A DNA stretch of 41,984 nucleotides, taken from positions 1-41,984 of the forward strand of contig JAGWPB010000019.1 in NCBI GenBank assembly GCA_028870665.1. The letters run 5' to 3'. Origin of the DNA: Lysobacteraceae bacterium. GTDB taxonomy: Bacteria > Pseudomonadota > Gammaproteobacteria > Xanthomonadales > Rhodanobacteraceae. The first letter of the stretch is position 1, and every line of letters begins with the position of its first letter. The notes below the pieces were generated by a model. That model saw only the letters and a program-made list of their open reading frames with translations. It was not told the DNA's origin and searched no databases. Position numbers and translations under genes: made by a program. Below are positions 6,130-16,563 of this stretch, piece by piece.

Positions 6130-6629
6130 AAGAAGTCACGCAGCAGCGCCGCGCTGAGCTCGGCATCGAGTCCGCTCGCGACGGCGATGCGATGGTTGTG
6201 CTGCGGCGAGATCAGCGTGTCGAACACGCTGCCTGCGGCCCCGGTCTTGGGATCAGGGGTCGCGTAGATCACCTTGGCGACGCGCGCGTGCACCAGCGCC
6301 ATGGCGCACATGGCGCACGGTTCGAGGGTCACGTAGAGCGTGCTGCCGGGCAATCGGTAATTGTGCTGCTGCTGCCCGGCTGCGCGCAGGGCGACGATCT
6401 CGGCGTGGGCGGTCGGATCGTGCGAGTTGACCGTGCGATTCCAGCCCTCGCCGATCGCCTTGCCGTCCAGAACCAGCACGGCACCGACCGGCACTTCATC
6501 GTGCATCTCGCCGGCATGGCGGGCCAGCTCCAAGGCGCGCTGCATCCAGCGGACATCCTCGGCACTGAAACGGTGCGCCGGGGTTGGCGGCAAAGGGGCT
6601 GACGGAACGATCGGCGGTGAGGTCGGCAT
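6114..6629 (-). CDS. tadA: tRNA-specific adenosine deaminase
   Basis: Deaminates A34 to inosine in tRNA-Arg(ACG). 171 residues with the cytidine-deaminase zinc signature: H75-A-E77 (catalytic glutamate) and P104-C105-AM-C108. The first 18 residues (Pro-rich) extend beyond the usual E. coli-type N-terminus, so a later start is possible, but no better Met lies before RFSAEDVRWMQRALELA. The gene ends 51 bp from dif and lies 50 bp downstream of guaA on the same strand. Confidence 0.94.
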   Translation of the reverse strand: MPTSPPIVPSAPLPPTPAHRFSAEDVRWMQRALELARHAGEMHDEVPVGAVLVLDGKAIGEGWNRTVNSHDPTAHAEIVALRAAGQQQHNYRLPGSTLYVTLEPCAMCAMALVHARVAKVIYATPDPKTGAAGSVFDTLISPQHNHRIAVASGLDAELSAALLRDFFQRRR

Positions 6630-6679
6630 GGGCTGCGATGAAATCCGCGGCGGTCACGGGCGTAAGTCAGCGCGCGGAC

Positions 6680-8326
6680 CTACTCCCACTCGATCGTGGC
6701 CGGCGGCTTGCCACTGATGTCGTAAACAACGCGAGAAATACCATTCAACTCATTGATAATACATAGAGAAACCTCTTCGAGGAACTCGTACGGCAGGCGC
6801 GCCCAGCGGGCCGTCATGAAGTCGACGGTCTCGACCGCGCGCAGCGCGATCACCCACTCGTAGGCGCGACCGTCACCAACGACACCAACGGATTTCACGG
6901 GCAGGAACACCGCGAAGGCCTGGCTGACGCGGTCGTAGAGGTCGTGCCTGTGCAAGGCCTGGATGAACAGATGATCAGCCTGCTGCAGCAAGGCGACGTA
7001 TTCGGGCCTGATCGCGCCCAGCACGCGAACGCCCAGCCCCGGGCCGGGGAACGGATGCCGGTAGACCATCGCGCGCGGCAGGCCGAGCTCGACGCCGATC
7101 CGGCGCACCTCATCCTTGAACAGCTCGCGCAACGGCTCGACCAGTTTCAGATGCATGCGTTCGGGCAGGCCGCCGACATTGTGGTGGCTCTTGATCACGT
7201 GCGCCTTGCCGGTTTTCGCTCCCGCCGACTCGATCACGTCGGGGTAGATCGTGCCTTGCGCCAGCCACTTCACGCCTTCGAGCTTGTGCGACTCCTCGTC
7301 GAATACCTCGACGAACAGGCGGCCGATGATCTTGCGCTTGGCCTCGGGATCCTCGATGCCGGCGAGCGCCGCGAAAAAGCGCTCGGCCGCGTTGACGCGG
7401 ATGACATGCACGCCCATGTGCTCGGCCATGGTCGCCATCACCTGATCGCCCTCGCCGAGGCGCAGCAGGCCGGTGTCGACGAAGACGCAGGTCAGCTGCG
7501 TGCCGATGGCCTTTTCGAGCAGCGCGGCGACCACCGAGGAATCGACACCACCGGACAGACCCAGCAGCACCCGGTCCTGACCGACTTTGGCGCGAACGCG
7601 CGCGATGGCGTCCTCGATGATGCGCGCGGGCGTCCACAGCGTGGCGCAGCCGCAGATGTCGACCACGAATCGCCGCAGGATCTCGCTGCCACGCGTGGTG
7701 TGCGTGACCTCGGGATGGAACTGCACGCCGTAGTAGTGGCGCGCCTCGTCGGCCATGGCGACGACTGCGACGCTGGCGGTGGACGCCACTGCGGAGAAGC
7801 CGGCGGGTACTGCGGTAACGCGATCGCCGTGCGACATCCAGACATCCAGCACGCGGCGCGTGTCGGTCGGCGCGGGCGTCGCGTCCAGCGGCGGCGTGGC
7901 GCGCTGGGAAGGCGCATCCGGAGCTTGACGCGCCGTCCCGTCCTGGTCGTCCAGCGCATCGAACAGCCGGCACGATCCGGTCAGCTCGACCGCGGCGTAG
8001 CCGAACTCGCGGGCATGACCGCCCTCGACGCGGCCACCCAGTTGCGCGGCCATGGCCTGCATGCCGTAGCAGATGCCGAAGACCGGCACGCCCCGATCGA
8101 ACACGGCATCGGGCACCCTCGGCGAACCCGTCTCGGTCACCGACTCGGGTCCGCCGGACAGGATCACGCCTTTCGGTGCGTAACGCGTGATGTCAGCCGG
8201 GTCATGGTCCCAGGCCCAGATTTCGCAATACACGCCGATCTCGCGCACGCGGCGGGCGATCAGCTGCGTGTACTGCGAGCCGAAGTCGAGGATCAGGATC
8301 TTGTCGCTGTGGATGTTCGTTGGCAT
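6680..8326 (-). CDS. guaA: GMP synthase (glutamine-hydrolysing)
   Basis: Converts XMP to GMP using glutamine and ATP, the step after GuaB. 548 residues from ATG 8324-8326, just before [20 protein letters not shown]. The class I glutamine amidotransferase domain has nucleophile C86 (FGICYGMQ); the ATP-pyrophosphatase loop is [11 protein letters not shown], and the C-terminus ends PPATIEWE. The protein is about 23 residues longer than E. coli GuaA because of a Pro/Ala-rich insertion at about residues 128-155, between LFDAL and DVWMSHGD in the amidotransferase domain. Upstream in-frame codons to 8482 cover 7-bp tandem repeats and are not coding. It follows guaB by 152 bp, probably as guaBA. Confidence 0.96.
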   Translation of the reverse strand: MPTNIHSDKILILDFGSQYTQLIARRVREIGVYCEIWAWDHDPADITRYAPKGVILSGGPESVTETGSPRVPDAVFDRGVPVFGICYGMQAMAAQLGGRVEGGHAREFGYAAVELTGSCRLFDALDDQDGTARQAPDAPSQRATPPLDATPAPTDTRRVLDVWMSHGDRVTAVPAGFSAVASTASVAVVAMADEARHYYGVQFHPEVTHTTRGSEILRRFVVDICGCATLWTPARIIEDAIARVRAKVGQDRVLLGLSGGVDSSVVAALLEKAIGTQLTCVFVDTGLLRLGEGDQVMATMAEHMGVHVIRVNAAERFFAALAGIEDPEAKRKIIGRLFVEVFDEESHKLEGVKWLAQGTIYPDVIESAGAKTGKAHVIKSHHNVGGLPERMHLKLVEPLRELFKDEVRRIGVELGLPRAMVYRHPFPGPGLGVRVLGAIRPEYVALLQQADHLFIQALHRHDLYDRVSQAFAVFLPVKSVGVVGDGRAYEWVIALRAVETVDFMTARWARLPYEFLEEVSLCIINELNGISRVVYDISGKPPATIEWE

Positions 8327-8361
8327 CGGGACTTGGGACTCGGGACTCGGGACTCGGGATC
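8327..8361. repeat. 7-bp tandem repeat in the guaB-guaA spacer
   Basis: Five units of CGGGACT (8327, 8334, 8341, 8348, 8355; units 2 and 5 imperfect) directly upstream of the guaA start codon. Similar GGGACTCGGGA tracts are, to my knowledge, frequent in intergenic DNA of Xanthomonadales. On the minus strand it lies where the guaA Shine-Dalgarno would be, so copy number could affect guaA translation. Confidence 0.8.
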
Positions 8362-8368
8362 CCTGCCC
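8361..8368 (-). other. KOPS-type FtsK-orienting octamer, nearest right of dif
   Basis: CCCTGCCC on the plus strand (GGGCAGGG on minus), pointing towards dif. Further octamers in the same orientation lie at 10800, 20438, 24961, 25569, 26353 and 41705. Confidence 0.5.
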
Positions 8369-8478
8369 TGTTGCGCATGCATTGCCGACGAGCTGCCGCA
8401 TTCCAGTCCGGCGTCGCCGGACCCGGCCAGGGGCCGTATTTCGCAGCCCGACTCCGATCCCCGAGCCACGGTCATACC

Positions 8479-9951
<1,473 letters not shown>

Positions 9952-9993
9952 TCAATTGCACAATTGTACGCGGCGACTGTCCGGGCGCCTAGC

Positions 9994-10024
9994 AAAAACG
10001 CGCCGCGGCGTCCGCCTGGCGGCG
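9994..10024 (-). terminator. Likely terminator of folD
   Basis: On the minus strand, 3 bp after the folD stop, CGCCGC pairs with GCGGCG across a 12-nt loop and is followed by CG then TTTTT. The GC stem plus U-tract fits an intrinsic terminator separating folD from guaB. Confidence 0.5.
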
Positions 10025-10027
10025 AAT

Positions 10028-10888
10028 TCAGGCCGAAGCGGCGAAGGCCTCCGCGGCCTCCAGGGTGTTCTCCATCAGCGTCGCCACCGTCATCGGCCCC
10101 ACCCCGCCGGGCACCGGGGTGATCCACGAGGCGCGTTCGCGTGCCGCCGCGAACTCGACGTCGCCGACCAGGCGCCCATCCTCAAGCCGGTTGATGCCGA
10201 CATCGATCACGACCGCGCCCGGCTTGATCCACTCGCCATGCACGAGACCGGGCCTGCCGACGGCGACGATCAGGATGTCAGCCTGGGCGACGAAGCCCGC
10301 CAGATCGCGGGTGAATTTGTGGCAGCAGGTGGTCGTGCAGCCGGCGATCAGCAGTTCCAGCGCCAGCGGCCGGCCGACGTGGTTGGACACGCCGATGACC
10401 ACGGCGTGCTGCCCGCGCACCGGCCGATCGGTGTGGCCGAGCAGGGTCATCACGCCCTTCGGGGTGCACGGGCGCAGGCCGAAACGGCGCAGCGCCAGAC
10501 GGCCGACATTCTCGGGATGGAAGCCATCGACGTCCTTGCGCGGGTCGATGCGTTCCACCAGGGCGTCCTCGTCGACATGCGCCGGCAGCGGCGACTGCAC
10601 CAGGATGCCGTGCACCTCGGGCCTGGCGTTGAGCCGGTCGATCAACGCGAACAATTCGGCCTGCGTGGTCGCGGCCGGCAGGTCAAAGTCGAAAGAGCGA
10701 AACCCGACCTGTGCGCATGCCTTGCGCTTGTTGCGCACGTAGACGGTCGAGGCGGGATCGCCGCCGACCAGTACCACCGCCAGGCCCGGAGCACCCAGCC
10801 CCTGCCCGACTCTGGCGGCAACGCGCTTCCTGACACGCACCAGCAGTTCGTGGGCGACGCTCTTGCCGTCTAGCAGGTGTGCGGTCAT
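10028..10888 (-). CDS. folD: Methylenetetrahydrofolate dehydrogenase / methenyltetrahydrofolate cyclohydrolase
   Basis: Bifunctional enzyme that interconverts 5,10-methylene-, methenyl- and 10-formyl-tetrahydrofolate with NADP+. 286 residues from ATG 10886-10888 ([16 protein letters not shown]); earlier in-frame codons lack family similarity. The catalytic lysine lies in YVRNKRKAC. The usual QLPLP appears as QSPLPAHVD, and the C-terminal signature is [18 protein letters not shown]. The Rossmann loop is [11 protein letters not shown], where many homologues have GRSxxVGxP, so an Asn replaces the usual Ile/Val. It is divergent from the DUF1244 gene. Confidence 0.96.
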   Translation of the reverse strand: MTAHLLDGKSVAHELLVRVRKRVAARVGQGLGAPGLAVVLVGGDPASTVYVRNKRKACAQVGFRSFDFDLPAATTQAELFALIDRLNARPEVHGILVQSPLPAHVDEDALVERIDPRKDVDGFHPENVGRLALRRFGLRPCTPKGVMTLLGHTDRPVRGQHAVVIGVSNHVGRPLALELLIAGCTTTCCHKFTRDLAGFVAQADILIVAVGRPGLVHGEWIKPGAVVIDVGINRLEDGRLVGDVEFAAARERASWITPVPGGVGPMTVATLMENTLEAAEAFAASA

Positions 10889-11008
10889 GTCGGGTGTCGG
10901 CAAAACGCCATTGTCGCAGCGTGCGGCGGTCAGCTCAAACACAGGCGCATCCGGCTGCGCCGCGATGTGCGATGCTCGATCACGGTTGCAGCCGCAAGGA
11001 GGTTCTCC

Positions 11009-11314
11009 ATGCCGTCAACGCCATCCGAAATCGAGTTCGAGGCCGCCGCCTTCCGTCGCCTGCTGGAACATCTGCGCCTGCGCAGCGACCTGCAGAACAT
11101 CGAACTGATGACCCGCGCCGGATTCTGCCGCAATTGCCTGGCCGACTGGTATCGCGAGGCCGCCGAGGCTCGCGGCGTCCATATCGACAAGGACGCTGCT
11201 CGCGAGCATGTCTACGGCATGCCGTTCGCCGAGTGGAAAGCGCGCTACCAGAGCGCATCGACACCCGAACAGCGCAGCGCGTTCGCGGCAGCGTCGAAGA
11301 GCGATCACGATTGA
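11009..11314 (+). CDS. DUF1244 family protein
   Basis: 101 residues, soluble and mostly helical. It is recognised by the family core [15 protein letters not shown] (two cysteines, CxxC-like RNC) and [13 protein letters not shown]. The start ATG 11009-11011 has a strong AAGGAGG 7 nt upstream. The family is widespread in proteobacteria and its function is unknown to me. It is transcribed divergently from folD and ends 40 bp before the convergent gacA stop. Confidence 0.85.
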   Translation: MPSTPSEIEFEAAAFRRLLEHLRLRSDLQNIELMTRAGFCRNCLADWYREAAEARGVHIDKDAAREHVYGMPFAEWKARYQSASTPEQRSAFAAASKSDHD

Positions 11315-11354
11315 TCGTGAATGCTGCGTCAGGTCTGGCGCGCAGCCGCTCGTC

Positions 11355-12038
11355 CTACGTGGGCACGACCGCTCCGGCGTGCAGCAGCTCGTGATGGCCG
11401 GATGGCTGCTGGTCGATCAGCCCGTGGGCGCTCATCAGGTGTGCCAGCGCGATCACGTTGTCCATGCCCAGCTTGTCCAGCAGGCGCTGCTTGTAGGTCG
11501 ACACGGTCTTGGGGCTGAGGTGCAGCTGCTCGGCGATCGCGAACACGGGCTTGCCGCGCACCAGCATCAGCGCCACCTCGAGTTCTCGCCCGGACAGCGC
11601 ATCGAACGGCGACTCCTGCCCGTCCAGCGTCGCCAGCGCCAGCTGCTGCGCAACGGCCGGTGCGAGATAGCGACGACCCTGGGCAACCTGGCGCACCGCA
11701 GTCAGCAGCTCTTCGGAGGCACAGGCTTTGGTGAGGTAACCGAGGGCGCCGGCTTCGATCAGGCGTTTGGGAAAGCGCGCATCCTCGACCACCGTCAACA
11801 CGACGATCTGGGTCGGCAGCCGCGCACGCGCCACGCGCTCGGTCAGTTCGATGCCGCTCATGCCCGGCATGTGCACGTCGACCAGGGCGACATCCGGTTT
11901 GAGCTCGCGGATCAGCTTCAGCCCCTGCTCGGCGCTGCCGGCCTCGCCCACGATCTGCATGTCCAGTTGCGGCTGCAGGATCAGACGAAAGCCCGTGCGC
12001 ACCAGTTCGTGGTCATCCACGAGCACCAGCTTGATCAT
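11355..12038 (-). CDS. gacA: GacA/UvrY-family response regulator
   Basis: 227 residues. The receiver domain (1-120) has acidic residues D8/D9 and phospho-acceptor D54 (ALVDVHMPGMSG), plus TVV and K106-type conserved sites. The C-terminal LuxR-type HTH (about 150-210) contains LSGRELEVALMLVRG and LSPKTVSTYKQRLLDKL. In gammaproteobacteria GacA activates the small RNAs that titrate CsrA/RsmA. In E. coli the orthologue uvrY lies directly upstream of uvrC. Here it sits on the other side of the pgsA-tRNA block, so the pair is rearranged. The last 17 residues are a variable tail. Confidence 0.9.
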   Translation of the reverse strand: MIKLVLVDDHELVRTGFRLILQPQLDMQIVGEAGSAEQGLKLIRELKPDVALVDVHMPGMSGIELTERVARARLPTQIVVLTVVEDARFPKRLIEAGALGYLTKACASEELLTAVRQVAQGRRYLAPAVAQQLALATLDGQESPFDALSGRELEVALMLVRGKPVFAIAEQLHLSPKTVSTYKQRLLDKLGMDNVIALAHLMSAHGLIDQQPSGHHELLHAGAVVPT

Positions 12039-12129
12039 GGCGATGTCCCCCGACTCCCCACTTGGACATTAGCCAAGGCGCGAGGCGATTTGCAAGGGCC
12101 GTGCGTATTGGGTGCTCGCGTCGATGGCA

Positions 12130-12218
12130 TGGTGCCCGGGGCCGGACTCGAACCGGCACGGCCCTCGCGGGCCTGCGGATTTTAAGTCCGCTGCGTCTAC
12201 CGATTTCGCCACCCGGGC
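12130..12218 (-). tRNA. leuZ: tRNA-Leu (anticodon TAA)
   Basis: 89 nt including an encoded CCA (12130-12132). Acceptor GCCCGGG pairs with CCCGGGC; the anticodon loop is CTTAAAA with TAA; there is a long class II variable arm (GCCCGCGAGGGC) and TTCGAGT in the T loop. It is third in the Gly-Cys-Leu series on this strand. Confidence 0.96.
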
Positions 12219-12261
12219 GGACGGCGCACAGACGCATCGCCCGATGGCATGCCCTCATCGA

Positions 12262-12335
12262 TGGAGGCCAGGGTCGGAATCGAACCGGCGTACACGGCTT
12301 TGCAGGCCGCTGCATGACCACTCTGCCACCTGGCC
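12262..12335 (-). tRNA. cysT: tRNA-Cys (anticodon GCA)
   Basis: 74 nt including encoded CCA. Acceptor GGCCAGG/CCTGGCC, anticodon loop CTGCAAA, T loop TTCGATT, and discriminator base U73 as required for cysteinyl-tRNA synthetase. Confidence 0.96.
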
Positions 12336-12414
12336 CCACGGATGAAGCGATCACCATCCCGCCACGTGCTGGGATTTTCGTCTGCGCTGTGCCCGTCGAG
12401 CTTAGCCCTGACGC

Positions 12415-12447
12415 GAAAAAAACAAAACCTCGGGAGGCCGAGGTTTT
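12415..12447 (-). terminator. Rho-independent terminator between tRNA-Gly and tRNA-Cys
   Basis: Perfect 10-bp stem AAAACCTCGG/CCGAGGTTTT (12424-12433/12438-12447) with a 4-nt loop, followed on the minus strand by TTTTGTTTTTTT. It should end the transcript coming through pgsA and tRNA-Gly, so tRNA-Cys and tRNA-Leu probably have their own promoter. Confidence 0.85.
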
Positions 12448-12460
12448 GCGGATGCAACGA

Positions 12461-12536
<76 letters not shown>

Positions 12537-12655
12537 ATCAGACGGCGTATGGTACGGATGGCCTCCGGGGTGTCAATAGCTGCGCGCCTTCGCCGTGCGC
12601 GCCACCCGATGCAACGGCCCGGCAGCGGTGCGCGCCACCGCATCCGATCCGGACG

Positions 12656-13228
12656 CTAGGGCGCTCCCCGACCTTCATCGCGAAGCGCAGGCCAGGCGGC
12701 GCGCAGATAGGCCACGCCCGAGATCAGGGTCAGACCGGCCGCGATCACCAGCAGGAACTCGCCGACGTGGTAAAGGCGCAGCGTTTCGGCATTGCGCTCG
12801 ACCAGCAGTACCACCAGAGCGACCAGTTGCATCACGGTCTTGATCTTGCCGATCGTGGCCACCCGTACGCGCGCGCGCTGGCCGATCTCGGCCATCCATT
12901 CGCGCAGTGCCGAAACCGCGATCTCGCGGCCGACGATGACCGCGGCGGTGACCGCGAGCAGCACACTGGGGTGGGCCTGCACCAGCAGGATCAGCGTCAC
13001 CGCGACCATCAGCTTGTCCGCGACCGGATCGAGAAAGGCACCGAAGCGCGAGGTCTGGCCCCATCGGCGGGCGAGCCATCCATCCAGCCAGTCGGTCGTC
13101 GCGGCCGCGACGAAAACGCCGGCGGCCGCGAAATCGGCGAGACGCATCGGCGCGTAGTACACCACCACCATGACCGGCAGCAGGGCAATGCGGAACAGGG
13201 TCAGCCAGGTCGGAATGTTCAGACGCAT
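12656..13228 (-). CDS. pgsA: CDP-diacylglycerol--glycerol-3-phosphate 3-phosphatidyltransferase
   Basis: Makes phosphatidylglycerol phosphate, the committed step to phosphatidylglycerol and cardiolipin, in the inner membrane. 190 residues with several transmembrane segments. The CDP-alcohol phosphotransferase signature DG-x2-AR-x8-G-x3-D-x3-D is complete (DGWLARRWGQTSRFGAFLD followed by PVAD, about residues 49-71). N-terminus MRLNIPTWLTLFRIALLPV is typical. It lies 54 bp downstream of uvrC. Confidence 0.95.
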   Translation of the reverse strand: MRLNIPTWLTLFRIALLPVMVVVYYAPMRLADFAAAGVFVAAATTDWLDGWLARRWGQTSRFGAFLDPVADKLMVAVTLILLVQAHPSVLLAVTAAVIVGREIAVSALREWMAEIGQRARVRVATIGKIKTVMQLVALVVLLVERNAETLRLYHVGEFLLVIAAGLTLISGVAYLRAAWPALRDEGRGAP

Positions 13229-13282
13229 GCGGCAACCGGTTCTTGCGGGCCTGCGCAGTGTGGCACGCCACGGCGACGGGCG

Positions 13283-15109
13283 TCAGCCGTGCAATGCGTC
13301 GTAGATGCGCTCGGCGAGAGCGCGATCGATGCCCTTGACGCGGGCCAGTTCCTCAATGCCGGCGGCGGCGAGGCCGGCCAAGCCGCCGAATGCACGCAAC
13401 AGGGCGGTGCGCCGACGCGGCCCGATGCCGGCGATGTCATCGAGCACGCTGCCCTCCCGCGCCGCCTGGCGGCGCTTGCGATGGGCGCCGATCGCGAAGC
13501 GGTGCGACTCGTCGCGAATCGCCGCGATCAGGTGCAGTGCCGGCGATGAAGCTCCAGGGTGCAATTCGCGAGCACTGTCGGCGAGGATCAGGGTTTCCTC
13601 GCCGGCGCGTCGCGTTGGTCCCTTGGCAACGCCGACCACCGCGATGCCCTCGATATCCAGATGGCGCAGAACCCGCAGGGCGCGCTGCACCTGTCCCTTG
13701 CCGCCGTCGATCAGCAGGAGGTCCGGGCGGCTGCCTTCACCCTCCTTCAGGCGACGAAAGCGCCGGGTCAGCGCCTGCTCCATCGCCGCGTAGTCATCGC
13801 CGGGCGTGATATCGGCGATATTGAAGCGACGGTAGTGGCTCTTCTCCGCTCCTTCCGGGCCGAACACGACACAGGACGCCACGGTGGCCTCGCCCTGGGT
13901 GTGGCTGATGTCGAAACATTCGATGCGCTGCGGCGGCGCAATCAGGCCAAGCAGTCGGCGCAGATCCTCGAAGCGCATATCGAGTGTCTGCCGGCTGGCG
14001 AGCCGGCTCGCCATGGCGGCATCGGCATTGCGCAGTGCGAGCTCCAGGAACCGCGCGCGATCGCCGCGCGGCGCGCTTCCGATGCGAACCCGATGACCGG
14101 CATGCGCCGAGAGTGCATCGGTCAGGAGCGTGGCATCCACCGGCGCGGCGCTCAGCACCAGCTCGGCGGGCGACGGACGTTCAAGGTAGTACTGAGCGAT
14201 GAATTGCGTCAGTACCTCGCCCGGCTCTGCTTCGAACGGCAGCCGCGGAAAGAAATCGCGCGACCCCAGGCTGACACCGGCGCGGAAAAACAGCACGCTG
14301 ACGCAGGCTTGCCCCGCCTCGATGCGGCAGGCGAGCACATCCATGTCGGCCACGACGCCCTGCACGTAGCGGCGACTCTGCAGCTGCCGCAATGCGGCGA
14401 CCTGGTCACGCAGTCGTGCGGCAAGCTCGAAATCCAGCGCCGCGCTGGCCTGTTCCATGGCGGCGGCGATCTCGTCGGTCACGGTGCTGCTGCGGCCCTC
14501 CAGAAACATCTCCACATGGCGAACGTCAGCGGCATACCGGTCGCGTTCGATCAGGCCGACGCAGGGTGCGCTGCAGCGGCCGATCTGATGCTGCAAGCAG
14601 GGTCGCGAGCGATTGCGAAAATAACTGTCTTCGCACTGGCGCAGCTTGAACAGCTTCTGCATCAGATTCAGGCTTTCGCGCACTGCGTGCGTATTCGGAT
14701 ACGGTCCGAAATAACGGCCCGGCGCCTTTCGGGCACCGCGATGGAAAACCAGCCGTGGATAGTCCTGGAAGCTCGACAGGTACAGGCCGGGATAGCTCTT
14801 GTCGTCACGCAACAGAATGTTGTAGCGCGGCTTCAGCGTCTTGATCAGCTGCGCCTCGAGCAGCAGCGCCTCACCCTCGGTACGAGTGACCGTGGTCTCG
14901 ATGCGCGCGATCTGCGCCACCATGGCCGCGATCCGCGGATCCATGCGCGGTTTCAGGAAATAGCTGCCGACCCGCTTCTTCAGGCTGCCGGCCTTGCCGA
15001 CGTAAAGCAGATCGTCGCTGGCGCCGAACATGCGGTAGACGCCGGGCGCGGCGGTCAGCGTATGGACATAGGCCTTGCCGTCGAAGGGGGCCGGGTTGCC
15101 TGCTTGCAT
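13283..15109 (-). CDS. uvrC: Excinuclease ABC subunit C
   Basis: Makes both incisions in nucleotide excision repair after UvrB loading. 608 residues. The N-terminal GIY-YIG nuclease (about 18-98) contains GVYRMFG and YVGKAGSLKKRV. A Cys-rich stretch (about 148-175) has RPCLQHQIGRCSAPCVG, and a UvrB-binding UVR motif lies near 204-238. The RNase H-like C-terminal nuclease includes IECFDISHTQGE and LLIDGGKGQ. Tandem helix-hairpin-helix motifs (IAGIGPRRRTALLRAFGG, RVKGIDRALAERIYD) close the protein. It is followed by pgsA and the tRNAs. Confidence 0.97.
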   Translation of the reverse strand: MQAGNPAPFDGKAYVHTLTAAPGVYRMFGASDDLLYVGKAGSLKKRVGSYFLKPRMDPRIAAMVAQIARIETTVTRTEGEALLLEAQLIKTLKPRYNILLRDDKSYPGLYLSSFQDYPRLVFHRGARKAPGRYFGPYPNTHAVRESLNLMQKLFKLRQCEDSYFRNRSRPCLQHQIGRCSAPCVGLIERDRYAADVRHVEMFLEGRSSTVTDEIAAAMEQASAALDFELAARLRDQVAALRQLQSRRYVQGVVADMDVLACRIEAGQACVSVLFFRAGVSLGSRDFFPRLPFEAEPGEVLTQFIAQYYLERPSPAELVLSAAPVDATLLTDALSAHAGHRVRIGSAPRGDRARFLELALRNADAAMASRLASRQTLDMRFEDLRRLLGLIAPPQRIECFDISHTQGEATVASCVVFGPEGAEKSHYRRFNIADITPGDDYAAMEQALTRRFRRLKEGEGSRPDLLLIDGGKGQVQRALRVLRHLDIEGIAVVGVAKGPTRRAGEETLILADSARELHPGASSPALHLIAAIRDESHRFAIGAHRKRRQAAREGSVLDDIAGIGPRRRTALLRAFGGLAGLAAAGIEELARVKGIDRALAERIYDALHG

Positions 15110-15119
15110 CGCGCGGATT

Positions 15120-16538
15120 TTACTCGCCGATCGGCAGGCGCCGGATCTCGCCGTTCTCGAGATTCACGCGCAGTACCGCATGCGCGTTGCGATCCGCCAG
15201 CCACAGGGTACGACCATCCACACACAGGCCCGCCGGCTCATGCAGCCGTTCGCCAAGTTTCAGGACCCGCACGCCGGTTCCGGTTCCGGCATAGGCCACC
15301 ACGCGATCGTTGAGCGTATCGGCGACGAAGGCGTGACCGGTGCCATCCACGCCGATGCCCAGCGGGTGCGCCAGGCAGGCGCCGATCTCGCCTTTCCCGG
15401 GTTGCCAGCGTCCGGCTCCGGCCAGCGTCGAGACCATGCCATCGGCCAGGCGCACGGCACGCAGGGCATTGCCGCCGGCATCGGCCACCAGCAGCTGGCC
15501 CGGCAGCAGCGCCAGCGCCGCCGGCTGCGCAAACGCGGCCGACAGCGCTTCGCCATCGACCACATCGGCCAGACCGCTGCCGGCCAGCACGTCGACCCGA
15601 TCGTCGCCGAGATGGATCTGCCAGATCTGGTGTTGCCCGGCCAGCGACACGTACAGGCGATCCGCGCCCGCAGCGAGGCCGACCGGTGCGCTGATGGCCA
15701 GTTCGCTGCCGGCGATGCCGCCTCGGGGGGCGTCGTAGCCCAGTTCGCCATGCCCGAGCACGGTGGCAACATCGCCCGTCAGCAGGCGAATCCGGCGCAC
15801 CGCGTGGTTGCCGGTATCGGCGACGAACAGCGCGTCGCCGAGCAGCGCCAGACCCTGCGGATCGCTGAAGCCCGCATCATTGCTGTGCCCATCCCAGTAG
15901 CCGGGGTTGCCGGAACCGAACTGCCGCAGCACCCGGCCATCGAGGTTGCACTCCAGCACGCGATTGTGAGCGCTGTCGCTGACGTACAGGCGCTCGCCGG
16001 CGATTGCCAGTGCGCCGGGAAATCGCAGCGCCACGCGCGGCTCCGGACGGGACGAGGTCGGAGCCGGGTCGAAACGGCGCAGGTCGCGCGCCGCGGCCTC
16101 ATCGAGCAATGCAGCGACCATCTCGTCGAGATCGCGCACGCAATCGTCGCCCTGCACGCGCGCCGCCTGCTGACTCTCGCAGTCCAGGACCAGTACGCTG
16201 GGCCACGCTTCGATCTCCAACCGGCGCCACAGCAGCCAGTCGGCGTCATTGGCGACCGGGAACCGGAGATGCAGCCGATTGGCCGCCTTGAGTACGGCTG
16301 CCGCATCGCGCTGTGCCGCGTATTTGGGCACGTGGATGCCGAGCACGGCGACACCATCGTGGTACTTGGTCTGCAGCTGGCGCAGCGCCGGCATCAGGTT
16401 GATGCTGTGGATGCTGTCGTAGCTGAAGAACACCAGCAGCACGACGCGGCCGCGCAGCGACGCCAGCGACGGCCGATCGCCCACGTTGACCCAATCGAGA
16501 TCGTCTGGAAATTCCTGCACCACGCTGCGCGTCGGCAT
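15120..16538 (-). CDS. Thioredoxin-like / NHL-repeat protein lacking the redox cysteines
   Basis: 472 residues from ATG 16536-16538, with GGGGAGGAG just upstream. Residues about 10-165 form a thioredoxin-like domain (VVLLVFFSYDSIHS, then the WPSVLVLD cis-Pro strand). About 185-470 hold NHL beta-propeller repeats (LYVSDSAHNRVLECNLDGRV, LFVADTGNHAVRRI, LLVADAGGNALRAV, AFVADTLNDRVVAY, LWLADRNAHAVLRV). The domain order is that of NHLRC2-like proteins. Where relatives carry a CxNC site after the first strand, this one has D41-S-I-H-S45, so it cannot act as a disulfide reductase by that site. No signal peptide is visible. It lies downstream of kdsB by 25 bp. Function unknown; a binding or scaffold role is an inference. 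Confidence 0.8.
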   Translation of the reverse strand: MPTRSVVQEFPDDLDWVNVGDRPSLASLRGRVVLLVFFSYDSIHSINLMPALRQLQTKYHDGVAVLGIHVPKYAAQRDAAAVLKAANRLHLRFPVANDADWLLWRRLEIEAWPSVLVLDCESQQAARVQGDDCVRDLDEMVAALLDEAAARDLRRFDPAPTSSRPEPRVALRFPGALAIAGERLYVSDSAHNRVLECNLDGRVLRQFGSGNPGYWDGHSNDAGFSDPQGLALLGDALFVADTGNHAVRRIRLLTGDVATVLGHGELGYDAPRGGIAGSELAISAPVGLAAGADRLYVSLAGQHQIWQIHLGDDRVDVLAGSGLADVVDGEALSAAFAQPAALALLPGQLLVADAGGNALRAVRLADGMVSTLAGAGRWQPGKGEIGACLAHPLGIGVDGTGHAFVADTLNDRVVAYAGTGTGVRVLKLGERLHEPAGLCVDGRTLWLADRNAHAVLRVNLENGEIRRLPIGE

Positions 16539-16563
16539 GGCTCCTCCCCTGTGCGGGCTGATC

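Noticed and set aside
5816-6166. Minus-strand frame starting MRTQGTGPSRRPTPAPAGLA at dif
   Set aside because: It uses the wrong frame of the xafT 5' region and runs into low-complexity sequence; the HTH-coding frame is the alternative.
8327-8361. Short heptamer array considered as a CRISPR-like array
   Set aside because: Units are contiguous with no spacers; no cas gene in the window.
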